A stretch of DNA of 64,000 nt from Siphlonurus alternatus (taxonomy: Eukaryota; Arthropoda; Insecta; Ephemeroptera; Siphlonuridae). A model generated the notes under the pieces. That model did no database searches and had not been told where the DNA came from. It saw only the letters and a program-made list of their open reading frames with translations. The position numbers were made by a program, and so were the translations under genes. The stretch is taken from assembly GCA_949825025.1 (NCBI GenBank), contig OX463779.1, positions 34,544,203-34,608,202 of the forward strand, read 5' to 3'. Below are positions 36,085 through 64,000 of the stretch, in pieces; position 1 is the first letter of the stretch, and every line of letters starts with the position of its first letter.

Positions 36085-36731
36085 TGGCCTGCAGTCTAGC
36101 CTGTCATCCCTCATCGCTCGACCTTCTTTTGACATTGGGGGTCAAGTTATTCTTTATTACAGCTGGCACCTCACGTAAATTGGCGCGTCATACAATATAT
36201 ATTTTTATAATTAAAAAAATATTTATTTTCTCAAGATATTTTTTAAACGTTAATTGTGATTAATTTATTATTTACTATCTCGGCTTTCATTAATTTAATT
36301 TTTTAATGCAATTGCTAAAATATATTATATTAAAACAGTTTTTTTTTTTATTCTTCTTAGACAAAATTTCTTGTGGCTTATATATAGTTGGGTTTTGTCT
36401 ATTTCAATTAATAAGTAATTGTAATTTATAAAATAGAAAAAAAAATTGTATCAAAAGAATAATAATCATTAAATTTATTATCCAATTAATCATGACAGTT
36501 CAAAAAAATTAATTGAATGGATAATTAATCATTAACCCTTTATTTTTCTGCTGAAGTCTGGAACCATTTTTTTTAATACATTGGAATTATAATTATTATT
36601 ATTTTCGGCAAAACCCTTCTTTTTTATACCTTCTTAATTTGTTACCCTTACTTCTGTTATTAGAAATAACCTCATAAAGTAGTTGAATAATCAGAAAATC
36701 AAACACACCAAATAAAATTTTAATACATAAC

Positions 36732-37046
36732 GGAGTACCGACCTCAAAATTTTTTATAGCAGAAATGGATAGAGGATGAAAAGTTTTTACTCTGATTTTT
36801 TTTTCAGATTTTTTAGAGACCGGGAAGTATTGTTAAAAAGTTTTGGCGAGGTCGGATTCGAATCCACGTCCCTTTTGGGTCCTATCTTTTATCAGGAGAG
36901 GCGGCAAGAGGCGGCACTTTTTCTGCACTTTCAATAATTTTTAAAAAATAGTTGCCGGGCTCTAAAAAATCTGAAAAAAAATCAGAGTAGCATAACTTTG
37001 CACCCTCTATCCATTTCTGCAATAAAAAAATTGAGGTCGGTACTCC
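36732..37046. mobile_element. Foldback MITE, about 315 bp, between CELF and CFAP44
   Basis: The terminal inverted repeats begin GGAGTACCGACCTCAAAA and continue inward with a conserved run containing GCAGAAATGGATAGAGG. The centre holds GGATTCGAATCC, itself a palindrome. Relatives with the same inner arm lie at about 1889-2200, 26330-26493 and 47867-48114. Confidence 0.65.
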
Positions 37047-37199
37047 ACTGCTGTGTTTTAAATAAATTAAAAGAAAAAAAATCACAGAAATCAAATCAGT
37101 TATGTATATTACCTTGCTATTTTTTTTTCTTTTTTTTTTTTTTTTTTCTCTTTTCCAGTTCCACAATCTTCAAAAAGTTGGTAAAGTTCTGAAAATCTC

Positions 37200-40100
37200 C
37201 TCATATATGCTTTTATTTTAGATTGCATAATCTATAAATATATTGAATTGCGGTTTGTTTAAAACAAAAAGCCACCCATGACTAAATTGTCTTATTTTTA
37301 TCAAGAAATTAAATGCCCATAATAATTGCTTCACCAAAAGGATGAGCACAAATACCATTCACTACACTCCTCAAATAATTAAACCTCAATAAAGCTCTGG
37401 AGTTATTTATGTTTTTAATGTATAGTTTCATCAAATTAGATAAATTATATATACATTTTAAAGGTAAAGATACTGCCATTCAACTTTTAAATAAATTCAT
37501 TGATGATTAATAATGAAGTAATAAGGTTGGAAAAATTACTAAATAAAACACAATATAGTCAAATACTTCCAAAATAGGATTTAATATGTGCTGCCCTCTT
37601 AATACATTAATAGTTTTTATCACTTAATAAACACCACAGTATTTTGGTACAAAGATTCATATATAAAACTGTGGATGTTCATACACTATATAAAGTTCTC
37701 AGCCTACAATTATATAAATCTCTTCCCATCTCACACCTTTTCTCATTTTTAAATATTTGATTTTTTTTTATAATGTCCATGAATTTATAATTTACATGTA
37801 AAAAAAAATGTGGAGACTTAGGGTAAGAGACCAGGAAAAAAACTTTTTTTTCCTATAATGACCCTTGTTTTGTCCTCTTAACAGTCAAACAAAAAGAAAT
37901 ATTTAACACGGACTCATTATTCAACGAGCACCTCAAATATTGAATACAAAAGCCTCCGTACATACAAAATACGAAAGCTATAATTATATTTATGTTGGTA
38001 ACATGACACACCTACAAACGGACTTACCTAGCCACATCATCATCATTAAACAGGACACAAAATCATCGTAATAATATTTAATAATTAATTAAAAAGTACT
38101 GCATTTATACAGAAACAAAAACAAATATGTGTTATTATTAATTTTTTTTAAGTTGTTGTTCCTGAGATTTAATGACCAGTTGCTGTTTTTTTTTTTTTTT
38201 TTTTAAATCAACAATGAAGATACAAGGAACATAAATAAGAAAATAAAAAGCTCCAAATAAATACAGCACAGCACAGATATTATATTATTACAGTTCCTTC
38301 AAAGTAGATAGATAGACACGACCAGAAAATACGTGAACACTTTCTTGTATTTTTGATTCCTTCCGTTGTGCTTTATGTTAACAACAAATATTCATGATTT
38401 TTTTTTTTTTTTTTTTTTTCTATAAACAAAAGCATATTTATATAATAATGCTATTTATTTTACAGATATATGCATGTATGCATATCTGAACTTGAACTAC
38501 AAATATACAGAAGGTGATTTAAAACATGTGAATTATGTATTATAAAACTTATCACGTCTTAAAAAACAATTTAAATAGTCATACTATATTAAAATTCATT
38601 AAGTACACAATCTGCAAAATAAAATAGCATTAATATATTTCAATCATTTATGTTTAGAAATGATAGGTTAAAAAAAGAAAAAGTTGTTGTATTAGTTAAT
38701 ATGCAACTGAAATGTTAATTTCATCCATATACAGTATAATATACATAGTATGTTTGTAAGGGAAATTTTTGACTGGCCAAGGCAGCATAAATTATTCTAA
38801 TTTAACTCCAGTTGTTAAACACATTCCATTTCCAGCCATCTGAACTGGGACTCGATCAATATATATTTTCATGTCCACAGAGAATCTGCAATCTCTTTCA
38901 ATATATTTTACATTCCCCTCAATTCCATTTGTCATGCATTTCTGCTCAAGTCTTTCACAGAAACACAAACATAAAATATGTAACACCAAAGAAACATTAG
39001 AAAGAAAGAAGAAGAAAAAAAAAAAAAAATAGAACAGAAAAACAATGACACTCATACTTAAATTACACGTGTCAAAAAATAAAGAACAATAATATTATAA
39101 GCCTAAGATATGACTTAATTTGTAACAATAATAAACATTTATTACAATATTTGTATAGTCAAGAGTGGGAATCAGTAACATTAAACAAGAAAAAACAAAA
39201 AAAAAGACGATTTAACTGACATGAAAACATCCCACAGCAACAAAAAAGGGACACAATTTTTCGTCCACTACAGCTCAAATATTTTATCAGAACATGAAGA
39301 AGAAAATTAAATTAAAAATTAAATAAAGTTCCAAAGTTAAAAGGATAACTGCACATATTTTATGCCTGTCCCAGTTCAAATTTGACAAAAACAAAAAAAT
39401 AAACAAATTTATATATAGTTTGCTTATTTTACATGCAATAATTAACGATTTAGTTAATATATTTAGGCTCCCAGTATACAAACAAAAAAATATTTTCAAA
39501 ATTATACACACAACAAATTAACAAAGAGGCGACACATCTTTGGCTCTCATAAGTCCTTTTTATCCTATAATAAATTTTATTTTTCCACCATATATTTTTT
39601 TTATCATATTTGATTAGATTGTTTTGGCATCTTAATTAATATTAAATACTAGAAAATCCCATTTAAAAAATTAAACTATAATATTTACTATGTATTCATT
39701 TTGTAAACTACACTTGCAAGCTTGGTATTGATGTGTTCACTTTGGTTAACTAAAGCAAAAAATAAAAATAAATTTTTACTTTAAAAATTGGGTAAAGTAA
39801 AAATTGGGTAACTAATTTTCATCTTTGGGATAGGAAAAAAAAAAAAATATTGAACTAGATAAATTTAATCATATATGAATGTTTTTCCATTTTAACAGAC
39901 AATTAAACCAAAATATGAATGATATATTCAGTCAATTTGATTTCTTTTGTAGATTTCTTTTGCTGTAAGAACATTATGAATACAAAAAAAAAAAAAAAAA
40001 AAACAATATATTTATGTTATATGTACTAAATTTATATATTTATAACAGACAAAAACAAACAAACAAGTTTTCACTATTTTAAAACCCTTTTATAGGGACT

Positions 40101-40760
40101 AAAGCATAATTAATTATATTTTTTTCTTCTTTTTCTTTACATAAGTACAATCAATTCACATCAAGGCACACACAAAAACATCTCTACTGCTTTGTTCCAA
40201 AAAAGTTTAACAAACAAGAAAAAAGAAACACAAAATTGTTGTCCCAGGTATTTAAAAACAAAAGGTATGCCTTAATTTATCATCAAAATAAAAATTTCTT
40301 GGCACTGAAAAATGTTTAGTGCTTAATTATCAAATTGAATTTGGATTGCTAAAGGGAAACAAATAAAATACCAGAGAAACTTGACACAAAAAATATATAC
40401 CAGTACAGAAAAAAAAAATAATAATAATATAGGATCAAAGAAGAAAAATTAAACTGTGGTAACATCCAAGAAGGTTTGTTTTAAATAATAACATTGAAAC
40501 ATATTATACAAAAAAGCATTGATTATTATTTCCACTAGTTAATTCTGTAAAAATATATCCAAACTTGTCTGATATGATGATTATTTAATATATTATATAT
40601 TTAAATTTTTAATGAATATTTTACATTACTTAATTAATTAAAAAAAAAAAGAGTCCATCAACCAACCCGAGCGAGCGAGCAAATTAATTTATTTTTTTTA
40701 TTTTTTTTTTTCCTTTTGTTTTACTTTTCTTACAAATCTTGCTTGCGTGGCCACACTTAC
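37200..40760 (-). other. Gene-free, U-rich stretch on the CELF sense strand; probable distal 3'UTR
   Basis: No ORF, exon or recognisable transposon is visible. The plus strand is A-rich and the minus strand U-rich, with many A/T homopolymers. It lies between the 114-nt candidate exon and a MITE at 36.73-37.05 kb, ahead of CFAP44. CELF/Bruno genes commonly have long 3'UTRs. The site UGUUUGUUUGU occurs at 40055-40065 on the minus strand. The true poly(A) site cannot be placed; many AATAAA motifs exist by composition. Confidence 0.4.
40055..40065 (-). promoter_or_regulatory. GU-rich element (UGUUUGUUUGU) in the putative CELF 3'UTR
   Basis: An exact match on the minus strand to the 11-nt GU-rich element bound by CELF1-type proteins and linked to mRNA decay. 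It lies in the U-rich stretch downstream of the CELF stop. Transcription of this segment is inferred. Confidence 0.4.
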
Positions 40761-40874
40761 GAGACGTGAACACGTGCAGGAGGGACGGCGTAGGTCAAGT
40801 CAGGGTCATAGAGGAGGTCAAGTCACACGCACGCACGCCACATCAGCCACAGCCAGCACCTACGTACGGAGGAT
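40761..40874 (-). other. Candidate 3'UTR exon of CELF, 114 nt
   Basis: This GC-richer island in an AT-rich field has a strong acceptor (TGTTTTCTCTCGTAG) at its 5' end and a perfect donor (GTAAGTGT) at its 3' end on the minus strand. The last CELF coding exon has a matching perfect donor (GTAAGTAT at 43061-43054), 8 nt after the stop codon. This implies a 3'UTR intron of about 2.19 kb (43061-40875). If it were instead joined to the preceding RRM3 exon it would stop after about ten codons. Noncoding use is the simpler reading. Confidence 0.5.
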
Positions 40875-43061
40875 CTACGAGAGAAAACAGAGGGAACGAC
40901 AATGTTAAAAAAACAACATCAGCAAAGAAGTTATAAATCATAAAAACAACACTGATTTTCCAATTTAAAAAAAAATATATTTATATTATTTGTGATGTAA
41001 CAAAGACACAAACACAGCAACATCCATATATTCAACAATCACACAAAATATTTATATCATATATTATATTGAAAATATTTACTGACATTTATAAGCACAT
41101 TTAATTACAAAACACATGGCATTGTAGTAATTATTAAGAAATAATATTTAATTGAGCAGTGGCCACATTTTATTAAAGCTTTAATTATAATTAATACATT
41201 TATTACATTCAAGAAGCAAATATAACATTTAATTAATCTTGCATATTATTTATTAAAGCAACATCACATTTAACATTTAAGCTTATAATATTTAGCTACC
41301 CGGCATTCAAAATTAGAAATAAATAAATAAAATAAAAAATGTCAATGTCATGATTAATTCATTGAACTAAAATTAAATTATGTATGTTCTTCATACTGTA
41401 TTAATATTTTTTTCATATTAGTTAAGGGTTTTCGAGCCCATATGTTTTCTACTACTTGAGAACTATTTATAATTAATGCTATAACTGCAGATTTGTAAAA
41501 TTTTATAATAAATAATAAATTAAATTCAGTTAATTGTATAATACAACTTGATACTTTTTAACTATAAGTATAGCACCATATTTTTTATGCTATAATAAAC
41601 AGCAGTTATCAAAATTGCACTCATATACTCATAATAATAATAAATAAAAAAAATCTATTATATAGTTAATATTACAACATTAAGAAAAATATTCTAATAA
41701 ATAAAAAAAAATATAAAAATATTATACTGTATAATTGTAAACACTTTTCTAAGAGTGCAAAAATATTCCCTGGATTTCCCAGATATTAAAGCTTATAATT
41801 ATTTCAACAATTTTCCTCATAAGACGTTAGACACCTCTTACATTAAAGTACAGTAGTAAATTTTTTTTAAAATTTACATTTTTGGACATTCATTGCATGA
41901 AATAAATCATGCACAGACATGGAAAGGCACGAAACAATTTGACATGACAATAGTGCAAGAGGCGACAACAACATGAATTTTAATTTACAGATGGATAATG
42001 ATCAGGAAAGAGAAAGGTTACGGCCTTCAATAAGTAAGAGAAAAATAGAAATTTTATGAACATTAATCAAATTAAATGTATGCATGTATATTTTTATTAT
42101 GAATGTTAATTAACAGGTATATATCTAAATTAAAACATTATAATTACAAAAAATAACAGCCATTTATCATTTGCTTGGAATAATATTTCCCCATGTAAAA
42201 GTTTCAGCAAGTTACATCGTCATGAGTTTTTTTTGTCCATCATCACATTTCAGCACATTCTTTCATTCTTTGATCAATGAGAATTCTTCAGCAAGCAGCT
42301 TACAATCTGATGTACTCTTCAATCTTTTTTCTTTTAAATGCCTATTTTGATATCATATTTCCCGCATTGCTGATATTAGGTCCATGGCATTACAAATAAA
42401 AATCATGATTAATTGTAATATTAATATTGACAGTCATTTAAGTTTACTGTACAGTAAATATATACAAATATACACTTATTGTAAATTACTGAAAATGTGT
42501 ATAAAAGTGAAATAAAAAGATTGACTACATTTAGTTCTCGGAGAGAAAGAATACATAATTCTTTCTTCACAAACATACATTTCTCGATCATAGTGAGCAT
42601 GAGTTATATATTAACAAGAAAATACATGACTGTATTTGAATTTCACTTCAAAAAGGCAGGATTTTCTGACTAGGGGAGATCGAGTGGAGTAAATATTCGT
42701 GTGATGTGAAATCAGACTCGTCTCTAGACTAGATACACTTCTTTGTTATTTTTATTAGTAAAAATCCTATAGGCCTTAAATATAAATATAATATTTTACA
42801 AGTTATATTGTCATTTTGTACTCCATATTTGGAAATTGAACAATAAAAATTACATCACTTATAATATATGTGCGTTGGGAGTTCTATAGCTGGCAGATCT
42901 CTCCTCCACAGTTAAGAAAATGTCTTGTAGACGCGGAGTCACAGCCTCGTTTCTCCGAAGTTGTGTCCGTAGCTGGCATCGTGGAGGCTTGTCATTTTGT
43001 TCCTCAGTATAGGAGTTGAAGTGAAAATTACATGACCTCTTGCTGAAATGGAAATACTTAC
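40875..43061 (-). other. AT-rich stretch between the CELF stop and the 114-nt exon
   Basis: About 2.2 kb without an ORF or repeat I recognise. It is bounded by a perfect donor just after the CELF stop and a perfect acceptor at the 114-nt exon, so it is probably a 3'UTR intron, or retained 3'UTR in some transcripts. Confidence 0.4.
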
Positions 43062-43069
43062 ATTGATAT

Positions 43070-60589
<17,520 letters not shown>

Positions 60590-63500
60590 GGTCTATAGAT
60601 ACACTGACAGTGAGACAGTAAATAAACATACTCGTAATTTAGTCCACTATGACCTCTCTTATACTGTCATAAAAAAAAAGGTGACGAGATAAAAAAAAAA
60701 TATGTTTACCTTTAATATGTTGTATTAATGAATAATATTAAAAAAAAAACACCTTTGTCAAAAAATAATACACAGGTATTAATATTAATCGTGTTTTTAA
60801 ATAAAATATTTATGACAAAAGTTATAATTATCATATAGTGTCACAATAACCATGTCTATTACATCAATAATATGTTTAAGAGATAAGATTTTCAGCCAAT
60901 AGCAACAGCTCTTCTGTTCTGTAGTGTTTTATTTATAATAACATCGTACCACAATATAAAACCGACCGACTGCTCTTCAATAATACCATGTTTAATGCAA
61001 CAGTCTTATAATACACTTCAGAAAATATCATCGGCAATATTATTCAAAATCTCTTGACTGCGAGGTACAGCTGAGGTCATTTCTAGGTTAAATAACAAAA
61101 TTTTTATCTATACCATCAAAAAGTTTATACCGTCACATTAAAATTTAAATTCATGTTATTCATGTAGTATACATAAGAATAACATTTCAAGAGACTTTTA
61201 CTTCTGCTGATTATACTTATATATAAGTGTAATGATAAGAATAATTGCAAAGGCATTTACAGTTCATGTATGCAGGCTTATATGAAGCAGTAATCATGAC
61301 ACCATGGGTCCCGTATATATGTATAATGTTTGGAGTCGTGCTAATGGTTAGCTAGCAAGCGCCACGCGGTGCTAAGTGATAAGCAAGGCTGCTAGATAAG
61401 GAAGACAATGTCACGTGATGTCGCAAATTGCGCTCCGAGGTACCAGACCCAGTTTCTAGAGGTCAGCACATGCAAGGAAGTTCAATACTGAGGTCGTATA
61501 AAACCGATCAAATAAAAATATGGTTAATAAACTCTTTTAATTTTTAGAATAATCAAATTTTAAAATTTTTCATGCATATTTGATTGAAATAAAAACATTA
61601 TATTTTGGTATCTCATGTGAATCCCTAACTCGTATTATATAGCAGATATATAGAAAAAAATTAAGCCACATCATGAATGCAAAAACACAAGAGTCCAATC
61701 TCGACCTTAATTACAGAACCAATCCCAGAACAATAAGAAAACGCAAACAACTTCTTTGATTGTGGCCCCCACACCTCGACAGAGAAGTATCTAAATCGAA
61801 TTTTTATTTCAAGCACATATTTATTATTATTATTTTTTTTTTGTTGTTCAAAAAATATGAAAAGATAAAACAAAAATATTTTTATTCTTTTGCGTGCACC
61901 AAAATTGAAAATATAAACAACCATTCTTAACTCAAAGCAGAATCAAATTTTATGAGACAAAGGACTTCCTCCATTTGGATTTTTTCCATGCCAGTTAAAG
62001 GACTAAAATTTTGCTCCAAACATTTTAAAATCCATAGGTCTGTTTGTAAATATACAATCATTAAATAATAAAAAACAGAAGACTTTTATGTACAGGGAAC
62101 ATAAGGGTCATCTTATAATTATTTTATCACGAACAGACCTCATGACACGAGCTTTATACGTGGCTAGCGAGAACGAGCTACCTCCCAATCTGAAGCCCCG
62201 TGGGCCAAGTAGTCTCGGCCGTGTCAAGGTGGAACATACGCTCGATATCAGCCCGCCGAAGAAAACGGCCAGCAGCAACACATAATAATATTCATGTAAG
62301 ATAGCTGTGACGTCATCAGTTCGCCACAGCATATTGTATAACAAAAAGTACTTTCCCAGTTGGAACTCTCATGACTTCCACTGTAGGTCGACATTTGCTC
62401 TACACAAATGGCTCTAAAATGTAGTGACAGCTTGCAGCATATTGCAGCATTTTTGTCCCAGTGACAGAGTCATCAACCACATTCCTGCGGGTCGACTATG
62501 AAAATAATAAATGACATACAGTGTCATTTGAACTTAAGTTTATGTTTATTTTTACTATGTACAATGATATAAATGTTTATCGTTTTATCTGTATACTTGA
62601 AAGTTAAAATTAAAGAAGCTAAAAATTCACGTCAAGTATAATAATTGTTGTTATATAAAAAAGATCTGACCAATCATGAAAAAAAACACATCATGCGGCT
62701 TGCACATTATTTTCAAAATTTCTAAGAAAAAGGGTAAATCCCTTAAAGCTTATAAATCTCCGTTTATTTTGGAAGTACGTGAAAAGAATTTTAAGAGTAT
62801 AAGTCAGCTGTGGTGTGTCACACAACATCGATAGCTAGATCAGTTGTAGGCCACTGGGAGCGGGGCAAGCGCTCTGCTGCTGGTTGAGGGTGGTTGATTT
62901 CGTGGGCGGAGAAGGGTTGATAGAGTGGGCGGATGGAAGCAACCAACCCTCCCACGTCCGAGAGGGTGAACGCACGCTGCAATGAGCAAACTAGACGAGC
63001 GCACTTTATAGTAAAAGGGAGGGATGTGATGTGGGTGGAACTTGTTCTCCGTTACCAAAAAACCAAAGTACAGTAACAATTATCAGGTAACACAATATGG
63101 AGAACCATGATTTATGAATGACGCCTTATATTATATAAATTAAGTTGAAAGAACGGAGTTATAGTTCTTAATATAGAAGTGTGAATGAATATATGTTAAG
63201 TATGCTTGCCAAAAAAAAAGAGAAGCTATATACACAAAAAAAATTGGACGGTGTTCTCCAGTTTAGTATAGCCACATCAGCTGGGATATATTATGGACGT
63301 CCATGGACAAGGCAAAGGTCAATGTGCCTTTAGTGCTGCCTCTAGCACTAGAGTCCTTGGATCTCGCGCCAAGCCCCGAGCTGGCATCAGACTGAGAGAG
63401 AGAGAGAAGTTCCCTGTCACACGTGACGAGCGTGCAGAAAAAGAATAAGAAGTCGTCGCCGCCCGCGAGTCTAATAACATCTTCTCTTCCTTCACAAACT

Positions 63501-64000
63501 TGCACACCTCCTCTCTGCCTACCCCGGTGGCCGCCGCTATATAATACGAACGGCATGCACTCCAACTTGGCACTTCAAAGCGACAACCAAAACACGTCAG
63601 CCAGCACAAAACTCCCATACACACAACATATAAAAACGAAGTGTTTCATCGTAATTTTCAATGCCATTATAACAACACCAACTCACGCGATATAACCACC
63701 ACTTCACGATTGTCCTAGGTTCATGTCTTTTTCTAACAAAATACTACCTGAATACATTCCTACCTACTACTATATAGCTCGTTTGTCACGTTTACTATGG
63801 CTTTGAAGTTCTTTTTAATGTCTTTAGTGGTACATACATGACTCTTTGATGATGCTCACTTCATATAAATGAAAAAAAAAAACAAAAAAAAAAACAGCAC
63901 GCGATCTTTATTATTATAAAGTCTGTTGAGTCAAATTACAATGTATTTGTGGTTAGTTTTTTTTAAAACCGTAATCTCTCCTCTTTTTACTGTAAGATCC
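60590..64000. other. Region upstream of the visible CELF first exon
   Basis: No RRM1 exon or other recognisable coding exon. GC-richer patches at about 62150-62290, 62840-63010 and 63290-63560 (with an AG-run and CACGTGAC) might be 5'UTR exons or promoter sequence of CELF, whose main start is expected further right. A TATAAGAG on the minus strand at 60663-60656 lies about 70 bases ahead of the ATG exon. Confidence 0.35.

Noticed and set aside
36850..36870. GGATTCGAATCC resembling a Pol III B-box
   Set aside because: It is the symmetric centre of a foldback MITE, and no A-box lies upstream at the right distance.
62088..62344. Frames on both strands in a GC-richer patch
   Set aside because: No splice sites or family motifs supported either strand. 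It is noted only as a possible regulatory or 5'UTR patch.

Overview
This window reads as nuclear DNA of an arthropod, most likely an insect. It is strongly AT-rich. Small GC-richer coding exons are joined by GT-AG introns, and there are many foldback MITEs and one LINE. The encoded proteins (neuroendocrine 7B2, axonemal CFAP44 and a Bruno/CELF RNA-binding protein) are animal-specific or cilium-specific families. I cannot name the species. No bacterial, plasmid or viral feature was seen.

Three multi-exon genes were reconstructed by hand, all on the minus strand, with splice phases that close without a break. (1) 11296 down to 6839: 7B2 (secretogranin V), 7 exons, 260 aa, the chaperone/inhibitor of prohormone convertase 2. 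(2) 36008 down to 13395: CFAP44, 30 exons, 1641 aa, an N-terminal WD40 half and a C-terminal coiled-coil half, an axonemal tether/adaptor protein. (3) 60589 down to 43070: a CELF/Bruno-family protein, 13 coding exons, 496 aa in the form seen here, carrying RRM2, a long low-complexity linker and RRM3. RRM1 is absent from the window and should lie beyond the right edge, so the short first exon here looks like an alternative start. Downstream of the CELF stop there is a good splice donor, a 114-base exon with strong splice sites, and several kilobases that look like a spliced, U-rich 3'UTR.

Mobile DNA fills introns and spacers. A LINE with an uninterrupted 1020-codon endonuclease/reverse transcriptase ORF and a 5'-truncated PHD-finger ORF1 (about 21.6-25.55 kb) sits antisense in a CFAP44 intron. 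Two 700-bp foldback elements with TTAA (or decayed TTAA) ends (14.85 and 31.94 kb) lie in other CFAP44 introns. A 2.2-kb TTAA-flanked element with perfect 15-bp inverted ends (53.6-55.8 kb) lies in the large CELF intron. Several shorter palindromic MITE families are scattered elsewhere, one carrying two full cAMP-response palindromes and two inverted CCAAT boxes.

The genes do not form a pathway; they are neighbours in the same orientation. The most notable regulatory observation is a forkhead/RFX-like motif cluster directly upstream of the CFAP44 start codon, the site combination expected for a motile-cilium gene. The outer 6.5 kb on the left and 3.4 kb on the right hold no gene I can support.
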